Assembly (NCBI RefSeq): GCF_002900365.1
Contig: NZ_CP025979.1
Location: forward strand, 1 to 64,000
Length of the DNA stretch: 64,000 nucleotides
Direction of reading: 5' to 3'
Source of the DNA: Escherichia marmotae
GTDB lineage: Bacteria > Pseudomonadota > Gammaproteobacteria > Enterobacterales > Enterobacteriaceae
In this document: piece by piece, positions 17,796 through 27,322 of the stretch
Layout of the letters: each line of letters opens with the position of its first letter
How positions within the stretch are numbered: position 1 is the stretch's first letter
Made by a program: the position numbers and the translations under genes
The notes under the pieces: model-generated
Seen by the model: the letters and a program-made list of their open reading frames with translations, nothing else
Databases searched by the model: none
Told to the model about the DNA's origin: nothing

Positions 17796-18620
17796 ATGAA
17801 CAAAACTGCGATTGCGCTGCTGGCCCTGCTTGCCAGTAGCACCAGCCTGGCAGCAACGCCGTGGCAAAAAATTACCCAACCTGTGCCGGGTAGCGCACAA
17901 TCGATAGGCAGTTTTTCCAATGGCTGTATCGTCGGCGCTGACACGCTGCCGATACAGTCCGAACATTATCAGGTGATGCGTACCGATCAGCGTCGCTATT
18001 TCGGTCATCCGGATCTGGTGATGTTTATCCAGCGTCTGAGTAGCCAGGTGAACAATCTGGGTATGGGGACGGTGCTGATTGGCGATATGGGGATGCCCGC
18101 TGGTGGGCGTTTCAACGGCGGCCACGCCAGCCACCAGACCGGACTGGATGTCGATATCTTCCTGCAACTGCCGAAAACTCGCTGGACCGCCGCGCAACTT
18201 TTGCGTCCGCAGGCGCTGGATTTGGTTTCCCGTGATGGCAAGCATGTCGTCCCAACGCTGTGGAAGCCGGAAATTTTCAGTCTGATCAAACTTGCTGCGC
18301 AGGACAAAGACGTGACGCGCATTTTTGTTAATCCGGCGATTAAACAACAACTTTGCCTTGATGCAGGCACCGATCGTGACTGGTTGCGGAAAGTGCGACC
18401 CTGGTTCCAGCATCGCGCACATATGCATGTACGATTACGTTGTCCTGCCGATAGCCTGGAGTGTGAAGACCAACCTTTACCACCGCCGGGCGATGGTTGC
18501 GGGGCAGAACTGCAAAGCTGGTTTGAACCACCAAAACCGGGAACAACAAAGCCTGAGAAGAAGACACCGCCTCCGTTGCCGCCTTCCTGCCAGGCGCTAC
18601 TGGATGAGCACGTGATCTAA
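17796..18620 (+). CDS. mepA: Penicillin-insensitive murein endopeptidase MepA
   Basis: A 274-residue periplasmic peptidoglycan hydrolase with a signal peptide ending SLAA. It is a zinc LAS-family peptidase that cuts D-alanyl-meso-diaminopimelate cross-links. Metal ligands include the His and Asp in GGHASHQTGLDVDIF and the HxH of QHRAHMHVRL. The stop overlaps the yfcA start (TAATGG). Confidence 0.97.
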   Translation: MNKTAIALLALLASSTSLAATPWQKITQPVPGSAQSIGSFSNGCIVGADTLPIQSEHYQVMRTDQRRYFGHPDLVMFIQRLSSQVNNLGMGTVLIGDMGMPAGGRFNGGHASHQTGLDVDIFLQLPKTRWTAAQLLRPQALDLVSRDGKHVVPTLWKPEIFSLIKLAAQDKDVTRIFVNPAIKQQLCLDAGTDRDWLRKVRPWFQHRAHMHVRLRCPADSLECEDQPLPPPGDGCGAELQSWFEPPKPGTTKPEKKTPPPLPPSCQALLDEHVI

Positions 18621-19429
18621 TGGAAACGTTTAATAGCCTGTTTATGGTTTCCCCGCTGTTGCTGGGAGTTCTCTTTTTTGTCGCGATACTGGCGGGATTT
18701 ATCGACTCGATTGCCGGTGGTGGTGGGTTACTCACTATTCCGGCATTGATGGCGGCGGGGATGTCTCCGGCTAACGCGCTGGCAACTAACAAACTGCAAG
18801 CCTGCGGTGGCTCTATTTCCGCCACCATCTACTTTATTCGCCGCAAAGTCGTCAGCTTAAGCGATCAGAAACTCAATATCGCCATGACCTTTGTCGGCTC
18901 GATGAGCGGCGCACTGCTGGTGCAGTACGTTAAAGCTGATGTGCTGCGGCAAATTTTACCGATTCTGGTGATTTGTATCGGTCTTTATTTCTTACTGATG
19001 CCCAAACTGGGAGAAGAAGATCGCCAGCGTCGGATGTATGGGCTGCCATTTGCGCTGGTCGCAGGGGGCTGCGTTGGTTTTTACGACGGATTCTTTGGCC
19101 CGGCAGCCGGATCGTTTTACGCACTGGCCTTCGTTACGCTGTGCGGCTTTAACCTCGCCAAAGCCACCGCCCATGCCAAATTACTTAACGCAACGTCAAA
19201 CATCGGCGGTCTGCTGCTGTTTATTCTCGGCGGCAAAGTGATTTGGGCGACAGGATTCGTGATGCTGGTGGGGCAGTTCCTCGGCGCGCGTATGGGTTCA
19301 AGACTGGTGTTGAGCAAAGGACAAAAACTGATCCGCCCGATGATCGTTATCGTCTCGGCGGTGATGAGTGCCAAATTACTTTATGATAGCCATGGACAGG
19401 AGATCCTCCACTGGTTGGGGATGAACTAA
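18620..19429 (+). CDS. yfcA: TSUP-family membrane protein YfcA
   Basis: A 269-residue membrane protein of the TauE/SafE (TSUP) family, about eight hydrophobic segments, with the family motif GFIDSIAGGGGLLTIPALMA near the N-terminus. The substrate is not established; relatives move sulfur compounds or organic anions. It overlaps mepA and epmC by one base each in the aroC-mepA-yfcA-epmC-yfcL run. Confidence 0.95.
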   Translation: METFNSLFMVSPLLLGVLFFVAILAGFIDSIAGGGGLLTIPALMAAGMSPANALATNKLQACGGSISATIYFIRRKVVSLSDQKLNIAMTFVGSMSGALLVQYVKADVLRQILPILVICIGLYFLLMPKLGEEDRQRRMYGLPFALVAGGCVGFYDGFFGPAAGSFYALAFVTLCGFNLAKATAHAKLLNATSNIGGLLLFILGGKVIWATGFVMLVGQFLGARMGSRLVLSKGQKLIRPMIVIVSAVMSAKLLYDSHGQEILHWLGMN

Positions 19430-19977
19430 TGAACAGTACACACCACTACAAGCAGTTGATTGAAATTTTTAATAGCTGCTTTGCCGATGAATTTAATACC
19501 CGTCTGATTAAAGGCGACGACGAACCGATCTATCTTCCTGCTGATGCGGAAGTTCCATATAACCGAATCGTCTTTGCTCATGGCTTTTACGCCAGTGCTA
19601 TCCACGAGATTTCGCACTGGTGTATTGCCGGGAAAGCGCGCCGTGAACTGGTTGATTTTGGTTACTGGTATTGCCCTGACGGACGCGATGCCCGGACGCA
19701 AAGCCAGTTTGAAGATGTTGAAGTTAAGCCGCAGGCGCTTGACTGGTTGTTCTGCGTGGCGGCGGGATATCCGTTTAACGTCAGTTGCGACAACCTGGAA
19801 GGCGACGTCGAACCGGATCGTGTGGTATTCCAACGACGGGTTCATGCGCAGGTGATGGATTATCTGGCGAACGGTATTCCTGAACGTCCGGCACGCTTCA
19901 TAAAAGCATTACGAAATTATTATCACACGCCGGAACTTACGGCGGAACAGTTTCCGTGGCCGGAAGTGCTCAACTGA
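19429..19977 (+). CDS. epmC: EF-P hydroxylase EpmC (YfcM)
   Basis: A 182-residue protein that hydroxylates the beta-lysylated lysine of elongation factor P, the last step after EpmB and EpmA. Candidate metal ligands are in HEISHWCIAGKARRE and the downstream EDVEVKPQALDW. Full E. coli length; TAATGA overlap with yfcA. Confidence 0.95.
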   Translation: MNSTHHYKQLIEIFNSCFADEFNTRLIKGDDEPIYLPADAEVPYNRIVFAHGFYASAIHEISHWCIAGKARRELVDFGYWYCPDGRDARTQSQFEDVEVKPQALDWLFCVAAGYPFNVSCDNLEGDVEPDRVVFQRRVHAQVMDYLANGIPERPARFIKALRNYYHTPELTAEQFPWPEVLN

Positions 19978-20009
19978 AGCCAGCGCCACGTTTACAATGA
20001 GGAAAGAAG

Positions 20010-20288
20010 ATGATCGCGGAGTTTGAATCACGCATTCTGGCATTAATCGACGGTATGGTTGACCATGCCAGTGATGATGAGTTGTTTGCCAGTGGGTATT
20101 TGCGTGGCCACCTGACGTTAGCCATCGCAGAACTGGAAAGTGGTGATGACCACTCCGCCCAGGCGGTGCATACAACCGTTAGCCAGAGTCTGGAGAAAGC
20201 GATTGGTGCGGGTGAATTGTCGCCACGCGATCAGGCGCTGGTGACCGATATGTGGGAACACCTGTTTCAGCAGGCTTCACAGCAGTAA
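20010..20288 (+). CDS. yfcL: YfcL family protein of unknown function
   Basis: A 92-residue acidic protein. No catalytic motif is visible and the function is unknown. It is the last gene of the aroC-mepA-yfcA-epmC run, 32 bases after epmC with AGGAAAG upstream, and is followed by a REP array. Confidence 0.92.
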   Translation: MIAEFESRILALIDGMVDHASDDELFASGYLRGHLTLAIAELESGDDHSAQAVHTTVSQSLEKAIGAGELSPRDQALVTDMWEHLFQQASQQ

Positions 20289-20294
20289 GTTGTG

Positions 20295-20672
<378 letters not shown>

Positions 20673-20690
20673 AAACAATGCCAAAGCAGA

Positions 20691-22697
20691 TTACCCTACC
20701 TTAACCGCTTTACCCTTCAATAACTTCCGTACCCATAACCGATTTGGATTTAATGCCGCCAGCGTACTGGCATCCATCGGAACAGGTTCTTCACTCATCT
20801 GTGCCGCCAGAATCTCGGCGCACAGCGGGGCAGAGCACAAACCGCGCGAACCCAAAGCAGCAAGCATAAAGAGATCGTCATAGACTGGTGCGCTTACCGC
20901 TTCATCTTTCTGTTCCGCCAGCGAGGTATATTCCGCGAGCGTGGCGTCATAATCGGGGACATTTCCCACCATGGGCAGATGATCGCGCGTGGCACAACGT
21001 ACACCACAACGAGCCTCTTTATCACTGACATCAACTTCTTTCGTCCACTGCGCCTGCGGGAAGCAATCAATCAACCGTTGGCGATTCTGCTGCTGATCGT
21101 CCTCACTGTAGGTCGTATCTTCACTACCGCGGTGATAACTGGCACCAATACAATGGTGCTGATTCGCCGGATTTTGTGGTGTGAGATAACCGTCATAGCA
21201 CAGCACCTGTTTCAGTTTCGCCAGTTCCGGCGTTGTCGGAATATGACTGACCTGCCCGGCAACCGAATACATCGGTAGAGGTGACGTCTGGCTGAATCGG
21301 CTGATTTGATGCCCGTTCGCCAGTACCACCACGCTATGCATCACCTGCTGATGATCTGCAAATGTCAGTTGCCACCCGTCATCCTTACGCAATAAATCCT
21401 GCAACTGATGTTGATAACGAATCTGCAAACCTTGCTGTTCCGCCTGTTCCAGTACATTACGGGTAAGTTCTGCCGGACATAGCCAGCCGCCTTGCGGATA
21501 AGTAATACCGCCACAATTTGTCGCAACACCTGTAATGTTTTCAACCTCATTTGCGTTGACCGCCATCGCCAGATCTGCGGGTAAATCCATCGATAATATC
21601 TGCGCGATTTTGTGCTGGCTTTTCTCATCCCAGGCTAGCTGCGTTACGCCGCACCAGTCATGATTAAATTTAACGGGTAATTGACCGTAAAGCCGACGGG
21701 CAAAAGTAAATGCATTAGAGAAAAAGCGGTTCAGCGCCTCATCGTGTTTGCTTAATAACGGATACAGCGCTCCCTGACGATTACCAGAAGCACCAAGCGC
21801 GGGAGCGTTATCCGCGCAGTAAAGCGTTACCTGCCAGCCGCGCCGCAACAGCGCCAGTGACAACAACGCGCTGGCGATACCGCCGCCAATAATCGCCACT
21901 TCCCGTTTGTTGCTACCTGTGCGATTAAACCACGGTGCGGAAGAGGGCAGTGATAATGTCTGTTCCATCACGCCGCAAAGCATCTCCCGTTTCCGCCCAA
22001 AACCCTTACGCTTTTGCATCGTGAATCCAGCTTCCTGCAAGCCCCGGCGGACAAAACCGGCAGACGTGAAGGTCGCCAGCGTGCAGCCAGGACGTGCCAG
22101 ACGCGCCATGGCGTTAAACAGATTTTGCGTCCACATATCCGGGTTTTTCGCTGGCGCAAAGCCGTCCAGAAACCAGGCATCCACTTTTTGATTTAGTGAA
22201 TTGTCCAGTTGGCTGGTGAGTTCGTTAATATCGCCAAACCATAAATCCAGCGTTACGCGGCCTTCATCGAGCAATAAACGATGACAACCGGGCAAGGGTA
22301 AAGGCCACTGCGCCTGAAGCTGTTTCGCCCACGGTGCCAGTTCTGGCCAGTGTTGATGTGCTAACGATAAATCAGCCTGGGTGAGGGGAAATTTCTCAAA
22401 ACTAATGAAGTGCAATCGCTGCAATTGTGCCTGTGGATGCGCTTCGCGAAACTGATCAAATGCCTGCCATAGCGTCAGGAAGTTTAATCCGGTGCCGAAG
22501 CCGCTCTCTGCTACCACAAACAGAGGATGTGGATGTGTGGGAAAACGTGCCTCTAATTGGTTACCCCCCAGAAAAACATAACGCGTCTCTTCCAGTCCGT
22601 TATCGTTGGAAAAATAGACATCGTCAAAATCTCGGGAAACAGGTGTACCCTCAGCATTAAATTCGAGGTTGGCAGGTTGTATAGCGTAGTGTTTCAC
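20691..22697 (-). CDS. mnmC: tRNA 5-methylaminomethyl-2-thiouridine synthesis bifunctional MnmC
   Basis: A 668-residue two-domain enzyme. The N-terminal part (about 1-245, VVAESGFGTGLNFLTLW) is a SAM-dependent methyltransferase. The C-terminal part begins with the FAD-binding motif AIIGGGIASALLSLAL. Together they turn cmnm5s2U into mnm5s2U at wobble position 34. The GTG start at 22697 (VKHYAIQPANLEF) gives the K-12 length; an upstream ATG would add 20 residues unlike the family. Confidence 0.96.
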   Translation of the reverse strand: MKHYAIQPANLEFNAEGTPVSRDFDDVYFSNDNGLEETRYVFLGGNQLEARFPTHPHPLFVVAESGFGTGLNFLTLWQAFDQFREAHPQAQLQRLHFISFEKFPLTQADLSLAHQHWPELAPWAKQLQAQWPLPLPGCHRLLLDEGRVTLDLWFGDINELTSQLDNSLNQKVDAWFLDGFAPAKNPDMWTQNLFNAMARLARPGCTLATFTSAGFVRRGLQEAGFTMQKRKGFGRKREMLCGVMEQTLSLPSSAPWFNRTGSNKREVAIIGGGIASALLSLALLRRGWQVTLYCADNAPALGASGNRQGALYPLLSKHDEALNRFFSNAFTFARRLYGQLPVKFNHDWCGVTQLAWDEKSQHKIAQILSMDLPADLAMAVNANEVENITGVATNCGGITYPQGGWLCPAELTRNVLEQAEQQGLQIRYQHQLQDLLRKDDGWQLTFADHQQVMHSVVVLANGHQISRFSQTSPLPMYSVAGQVSHIPTTPELAKLKQVLCYDGYLTPQNPANQHHCIGASYHRGSEDTTYSEDDQQQNRQRLIDCFPQAQWTKEVDVSDKEARCGVRCATRDHLPMVGNVPDYDATLAEYTSLAEQKDEAVSAPVYDDLFMLAALGSRGLCSAPLCAEILAAQMSEEPVPMDASTLAALNPNRLWVRKLLKGKAVKVG

Positions 22698-22773
22698 GTA
22701 AGTTACTCGTCTTACAGGCGGTGGCTCGATCTTAGCGATGTGTGTCAGGCTGCGCAAATTTCTCTATAAATTG

Positions 22774-22808
22774 TCTGATCGGACTTGTTCGGCGTACAAG
22801 TGTACGCT
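22774..22808 (+). promoter_or_regulatory. FadR and FabR sites of fabB
   Basis: TCTGATCGGACTTGTTC (22774-22790) fits a FadR site, and the adjoining palindrome GGCGTACAAGTGTACGCT (22791-22808) fits a FabR site. Together they let FadR activate and FabR repress fabB, as known for E. coli. Confidence 0.82.
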
Positions 22809-22855
22809 ATTGTGCATTCGAAACTTACTCTATGTGCGACTTACAGAGGTATTGA

Positions 22856-24076
22856 ATGAAACGTGCAGTGATTACTGGCCTGGGCATTGTTTCCAGCATC
22901 GGTAATAACCAGCAGGAAGTCCTGGCATCTCTGCGTGAAGGACGTTCAGGGATCACTTTCTCTCAGGAGCTGAAGGATTCCGGCATGCGTAGCCACGTCT
23001 GGGGCAACGTAAAACTGGATACCACTGGCCTCATTGACCGCAAAGTTGTGCGCTTTATGAGCGACGCATCCATCTATGCATTCCTTTCTATGGAGCAGGC
23101 AATCGCAGATGCTGGCCTCTCCCCGGAAGCTTACCAGAATAACCCGCGCGTTGGCCTGATTGCAGGTTCTGGCGGCGGTTCCCCGCGTTTCCAGGTGTTC
23201 GGTGCTGACGCAATGCGCGGCCCGCGTGGCCTGAAAGCGGTTGGCCCGTATGTGGTCACCAAAGCGATGGCATCTGGCGTTTCTGCCTGCCTCGCCACAC
23301 CGTTTAAAATCCACGGTGTTAACTACTCCATCAGCTCCGCTTGTGCGACTTCCGCACACTGTATCGGTAACGCAGTCGAGCAGATCCAACTGGGCAAACA
23401 AGACATCGTGTTTGCTGGTGGTGGCGAAGAGTTGTGCTGGGAAATGGCGTGCGAATTTGACGCGATGGGCGCGCTGTCTACCAAATACAATGACACCCCG
23501 GAAAAAGCCTCCCGTACTTATGACGCTCACCGCGATGGTTTTGTTATCGCTGGCGGCGGCGGTATGGTGGTGGTTGAAGAGCTGGAACACGCGCTGGCTC
23601 GTGGTGCTCACATCTACGCTGAAATCGTTGGCTACGGCGCAACGTCTGATGGCGCAGACATGGTTGCTCCGTCTGGCGAGGGCGCGGTTCGCTGCATGAA
23701 GATGGCGATGCACGGCGTTGATACCCCAATCGACTACCTGAACTCTCACGGTACTTCGACTCCGGTTGGCGATGTGAAAGAGTTGGCAGCTATCCGGGAA
23801 GTGTTCGGTGATAATAGCCCGGCGATTTCTGCAACTAAAGCGATGACCGGTCACTCACTGGGCGCTGCGGGTGTGCAGGAAGCAATCTACTCTCTGCTGA
23901 TGCTGGAACACGGCTTTATCGCCCCAAGTATTAACATTGAAGAGCTGGACGAGCAGGCTGCGGGACTGAACATCGTAACCGAAACGACCGATCGCGAGCT
24001 GACCACCGTTATGTCTAACAGCTTCGGCTTCGGCGGCACCAACGCCACGCTGGTAATGCGTAAGCTGAAAGATTAA
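22856..24076 (+). CDS. fabB: 3-oxoacyl-ACP synthase I FabB
   Basis: A 406-residue KAS I enzyme that extends acyl-ACP, including the cis-unsaturated intermediates, by condensation with malonyl-ACP. The nucleophile Cys is in SSACATSAHC and the two catalytic histidines are in NSHGTSTPVGD and KAMTGHSLGAAG. Start follows ACAGAGGT. Full length. Confidence 0.98.
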   Translation: MKRAVITGLGIVSSIGNNQQEVLASLREGRSGITFSQELKDSGMRSHVWGNVKLDTTGLIDRKVVRFMSDASIYAFLSMEQAIADAGLSPEAYQNNPRVGLIAGSGGGSPRFQVFGADAMRGPRGLKAVGPYVVTKAMASGVSACLATPFKIHGVNYSISSACATSAHCIGNAVEQIQLGKQDIVFAGGGEELCWEMACEFDAMGALSTKYNDTPEKASRTYDAHRDGFVIAGGGGMVVVEELEHALARGAHIYAEIVGYGATSDGADMVAPSGEGAVRCMKMAMHGVDTPIDYLNSHGTSTPVGDVKELAAIREVFGDNSPAISATKAMTGHSLGAAGVQEAIYSLLMLEHGFIAPSINIEELDEQAAGLNIVTETTDRELTTVMSNSFGFGGTNATLVMRKLKD

Positions 24077-24107
24077 TTCTGCGACATGTCGGAGTCGGTT
24101 GGAGCAG

Positions 24108-24139
24108 GTCGGATAAGACGCGTAAGCGTCGCATCCGAC
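24108..24139. repeat. Single REP palindrome
   Basis: GTCGGATAAGACGCG and CGTCGCATCCGAC form a REP hairpin 31 bases after fabB. Confidence 0.85.
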
Positions 24140-24172
24140 ATTACGCGCCAGCTCCGCATTCGGCAGTAACGC

Positions 24173-24200
24173 AAAAGGGAGCCTGATGGTTCCCTTTTTC
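24173..24200. terminator. Terminator after fabB
   Basis: AAAAGGGA / TCCCTTTT stem with a T tract; probably stops fabB transcription ahead of yfcJ. Confidence 0.8.
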
Positions 24201-24362
24201 ACATCATTGACAATCGCTGTTTGTTCCAGGCAAACTTCTTGCTTTGTCGATTTCCTGCTGAAAATACGTACGCGTTAAACCCTTCCAACGCACTGTAACC
24301 CTGAAAACCAGAGAGATAAGACGGGGAAATTCTTCGCCTTGCGCTGCATTCTGGAGTAATGC

Positions 24363-25541
24363 ATGACTGCTGTAAGCCAAACAGAAACACGATCTTCTGC
24401 CAATTTTTCGCTTTTTCGCATCGCTTTTGCGGTTTTTTTGACCTACATGACCGTAGGGTTACCTTTGCCGGTGATCCCACTTTTTGTCCATCATGAGCTA
24501 GGCTATGGCAACACCATGGTCGGAATTGCCGTTGGCATTCAGTTTCTGGCTACGGTATTAACACGAGGTTATGCCGGACGGCTGGCCGATCAATATGGGG
24601 CAAAACGTTCAGCACTTCAGGGCATGTTATCCTGTGGCCTGGCCGGTGGTGCTTTATTGCTGGCTGCGCTTTTACCTGTTTCTGCGCCGATTAAATTTGC
24701 CCTGCTGGTCGTCGGGCGTTTGATCCTTGGCTTTGGTGAAAGTCAGTTGCTGACTGGTGCTCTGACCTGGGGATTAGGCATCGTCGGGCCAAAACACTCC
24801 GGAAAAGTGATGTCGTGGAATGGGATGGCGATTTACGGCGCACTGGCTGTCGGCGCACCGCTTGGCTTACTGATCCATAGTCATTACGGTTTTGCCGTCC
24901 TGGCACTTACGACAATGATACTGCCGTTGCTGGCGTGGGCCTGCAATGGCACGGTGCGCAAAGTACCAGCTCTGGCGGGAGAACGCCCCTCGCTGTGGAG
25001 TGTCGTCGGTCTTATCTGGAAGCCTGGGCTGGGCCTGGCGCTTCAGGGCGTGGGCTTTGCGGTTATCGGGACCTTCGTTTCGCTTTACTTTGCCAGCAAA
25101 GGATGGGCGATGGCGGGTTTTACGCTCACCGCCTTTGGCGGCGCATTTGTCGTAATGCGCGTAATGTTTGGCTGGATGCCAGACCGTTTTGGTGGCGTAA
25201 AAGTGGCGATAGTCTCTCTGCTGGTAGAAACGGCCGGCTTGTTGATGCTCTGGCAGGCACCGGGAGCGTGGGTCGCATTAGCGGGCGCGGCGTTAACCGG
25301 GGCTGGGTGTTCGCTTATATTCCCGGCCCTGGGTGTGGAAGTGGTTAAACGCGTTCCTTCCCAGGTGCGCGGCACAGCGCTCGGTGGCTATGCCGCGTTT
25401 CAGGATATCGCCCTCGGTGTTTCCGGGCCGCTGGCGGGTGTTCTGGCGACCTCGTTTGGCTACTCTTCGGTATTTCTTGCCGGGGCGATATCGGCGGTGC
25501 TGGGGATTATTGTGACGATACTGTCGTTTCGCCGGGGTTAA
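24363..25541 (+). CDS. yfcJ: MFS transporter YfcJ
   Basis: A 392-residue major facilitator protein with about 12 hydrophobic segments and the loop 2-3 motif (GRLADQYGAKRS). It probably exports small molecules; the substrate is unknown. Full K-12 length. It ends tail-to-tail with flk, their stops overlapping by four bases. Confidence 0.94.
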   Translation: MTAVSQTETRSSANFSLFRIAFAVFLTYMTVGLPLPVIPLFVHHELGYGNTMVGIAVGIQFLATVLTRGYAGRLADQYGAKRSALQGMLSCGLAGGALLLAALLPVSAPIKFALLVVGRLILGFGESQLLTGALTWGLGIVGPKHSGKVMSWNGMAIYGALAVGAPLGLLIHSHYGFAVLALTTMILPLLAWACNGTVRKVPALAGERPSLWSVVGLIWKPGLGLALQGVGFAVIGTFVSLYFASKGWAMAGFTLTAFGGAFVVMRVMFGWMPDRFGGVKVAIVSLLVETAGLLMLWQAPGAWVALAGAALTGAGCSLIFPALGVEVVKRVPSQVRGTALGGYAAFQDIALGVSGPLAGVLATSFGYSSVFLAGAISAVLGIIVTILSFRRG

Positions 25542-26533
25542 CCCACTAGCCAGATCAACATCACAATGATGACGACGAATAATATCCACAGGCTGGGGCG
25601 CATTGACATTTCTTTCATCGTGTCAATTAATGGGGTAAAGGGATTGAGCAGCGGTTGAATATCACGCGGTTCAATGCCTTTCACCCGCCGCTGATAGAGC
25701 TGGTTAAGGATATCTTCGGCCTGTGCAGACGTCAGGGCTGATTGTGTTGAAAGCCCATACTTTTGCTCAACATACGTCGATAATACCGTCAACTCGCTTG
25801 CATCCAGTGGCTGCTTTAGCGCCATCTGGAGTGACTCCAGCGTCGGAGTGTGTTGCTGACTTAACGCCTGACGAGCCTGTAACCAGGTGACCAGATGGTT
25901 AAACAGTTTCGCCGGAATCAACTCGCCATCTTTCACCCCTGAAAGTTCCAGCATCGATTGCCAAATCTGTTTGCTGGGTTCCCCTGTTGCCGCCGCGAGT
26001 TTGGTGACCAGTTGCTTGAGCGTATTGTGTTCCGCTGGTAATAAAGGTCGGTCGGTCGCCTGGCGCTGTTGCGGCTGCGGGATAACCATCTTCCCTTCCT
26101 GTAGTAGCGTCAGGACGGTTTTTAATTGCTCTGGTGAGAGTTGATTTAGCGGCGTCTGACCAAAGTTATGCCGGATATAATCCGTGACGGCCTGACGATT
26201 ATTTCCCAGACGTAAATACTCCCCCAATTGGGCCAAAAGTTGGCGGACAGAATAACTTTTTTGCGCAGACAGCAAACGTTGCGCAAGGTTTTGTTCTGCT
26301 GCCGGGAAATGGCGTGAAAGCAAAGGTGAATCACCCGGCAGACCGATGTCGTGCTTTATATTGGCCCACAACTCTGCGCTCTGCTGTTGCGTCAGCGAAG
26401 TCACTTTGATCATCAAACTTTCCAACGCGGTACGTTGCAAGCTGGATAAAGGCTGATTGCCTGCGCCAGACGACAGGTTATCCCCTTGACCTGGTGGTTG
26501 CGCAGGAGGAGGGCCTGAAAGAGGTTGTATCAT
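25538..26533 (-). CDS. flk: Flagellar regulator Flk
   Basis: A 331-residue protein with a proline/glutamine-rich cytoplasmic part and a single C-terminal membrane anchor (LWILFVVIIVMLIWLVG). Flk blocks early secretion of FlgM until the flagellar rings are complete. Full length. In K-12 it is divergent from pdxB; here its neighbour upstream is the inserted element. Confidence 0.94.
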   Translation of the reverse strand: MIQPLSGPPPAQPPGQGDNLSSGAGNQPLSSLQRTALESLMIKVTSLTQQQSAELWANIKHDIGLPGDSPLLSRHFPAAEQNLAQRLLSAQKSYSVRQLLAQLGEYLRLGNNRQAVTDYIRHNFGQTPLNQLSPEQLKTVLTLLQEGKMVIPQPQQRQATDRPLLPAEHNTLKQLVTKLAAATGEPSKQIWQSMLELSGVKDGELIPAKLFNHLVTWLQARQALSQQHTPTLESLQMALKQPLDASELTVLSTYVEQKYGLSTQSALTSAQAEDILNQLYQRRVKGIEPRDIQPLLNPFTPLIDTMKEMSMRPSLWILFVVIIVMLIWLVG

Positions 26534-26632
26534 TACGTATCCTTATACCTGAAATCATCGCAAGTATGCCTGGCCGCGAGATTATGGCACACTTGTCCGG
26601 TTAACTCTCGTTCTCATACAGGTAGCACAAAC

Positions 26633-26677
26633 GTGAAAATCCTTGTTGATGAAATAAATGATAATTTAATTTATTGA
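26633..26677 (+). pseudogene. Displaced start of pdxB
   Basis: The original GTG and codons 2-8 of pdxB (MKILVDE) remain here, next to the native upstream region and flk. The frame then enters the inserted element and stops after 14 residues. The rest of the gene is at 41512-42669. Confidence 0.9.
26636..26654 (+). other. Left attachment core (att)
   Basis: AAAATCCTTGTTGATGAAA, identical to 41536-41554. The host copy of this sequence is pdxB codons 2-8. Confidence 0.92.
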
Positions 26678-26701
26678 TATAACAGCGTTTATATCATCGA
26701 G

Positions 26702-26719
26702 TGTCCACGCAGTGACCAC
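26702..26719 (-). other. Integrase arm-type sites, left
   Basis: TGTCCAC (26702-26708) and TGACCAC (26713-26719), 11 bp apart. Their complement resembles the TGTGGACA motif I recall for P2 integrase arm sites. The same pair is near the right core. Confidence 0.6.
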
Positions 26720-26739
26720 ATTTTCGAGAGGTGGCGAAC

Positions 26740-26766
26740 GCCCGCAATATTGCGGGCTTTGTTTTA
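26740..26766 (+). terminator. Terminator near the left end
   Basis: GCCCGCA-ATAT-TGCGGGC followed by TTTGTTTT. Confidence 0.85.
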
Positions 26767-26914
26767 TTAAAAATTCCTTATCCGATTCTTCATCATTAGA
26801 GTGATTGCAATACGATGTATTTCTGTGAAAGGTTGCGGTAAGGATGCAGATTAGTAGTCTTAATGTCTGTTGCTATCTCATTGTATCTATTTATCCTGGA
26901 TATGATTAATGTTG

Positions 26915-27004
26915 CTATGGTTTGGGAACAGCCCAGCCCAGGCCATGTTCTTTCACCGTGGTAGTTTGCTTACAATGCGGACATTTTAGATTAACCTGAG
27001 TCAT
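26915..27004 (-). pseudogene. Fragment of an IS1-like InsA
   Basis: A 29-residue frame beginning MTQVNLKCPHCKQTTTVKEHG. It keeps the CPxC half of the InsA zinc-binding start (compare VNLHCPRCQ in the IS1 copy here), then runs into unrelated sequence and a stop. It is probably a relic of another IS1-family element. Confidence 0.5.
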
Positions 27005-27322
27005 CAGAATCCCTTCGATAAAAACGGGGAGTATATCTGATGATCTCCAGTTTGAATATATGGCCAGAAAATCTCATGAAAAAATGTCAATAAATATAAC
27101 CACATATGGAGCCTTCATCGTAAAAACGCCAAATGCATCAATGCCTTTCAAGATATATCAAGGTGGTGGAGTAAAGAAGGTAGTTTTTAAAAGCCAAGTA
27201 ATCATGAATGTCTTATATATTACACAGATTGTTTTTCATGAAGTAAAGGGCTTGTTGCATAGGGCAGATGTTACTTGAATTACAATAAGCCCCTGAAATT
27301 TCTTATAAAAACATATCTGTAA
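27005..27322. other. AT-rich stretch with no convincing gene
   Basis: About 320 bp between the InsA-like fragment and the effector-like gene. A 72-codon open frame exists at 27060-27278 on the plus strand, but it has no ribosome site or recognisable domain. Confidence 0.5.

Noticed and set aside
26699..26804. Possible 3' end of a second integrase gene near attL, sharing about 20 bases with the end of int
   Set aside because: The shared part is only the paired TGTCCAC motif, which is better explained as integrase arm-type sites. No second att core follows at the expected distance.
27060..27278. 72-codon open frame on the plus strand
   Set aside because: No ribosome site, no domain, in AT-rich DNA beside an IS relic; chance is likely.
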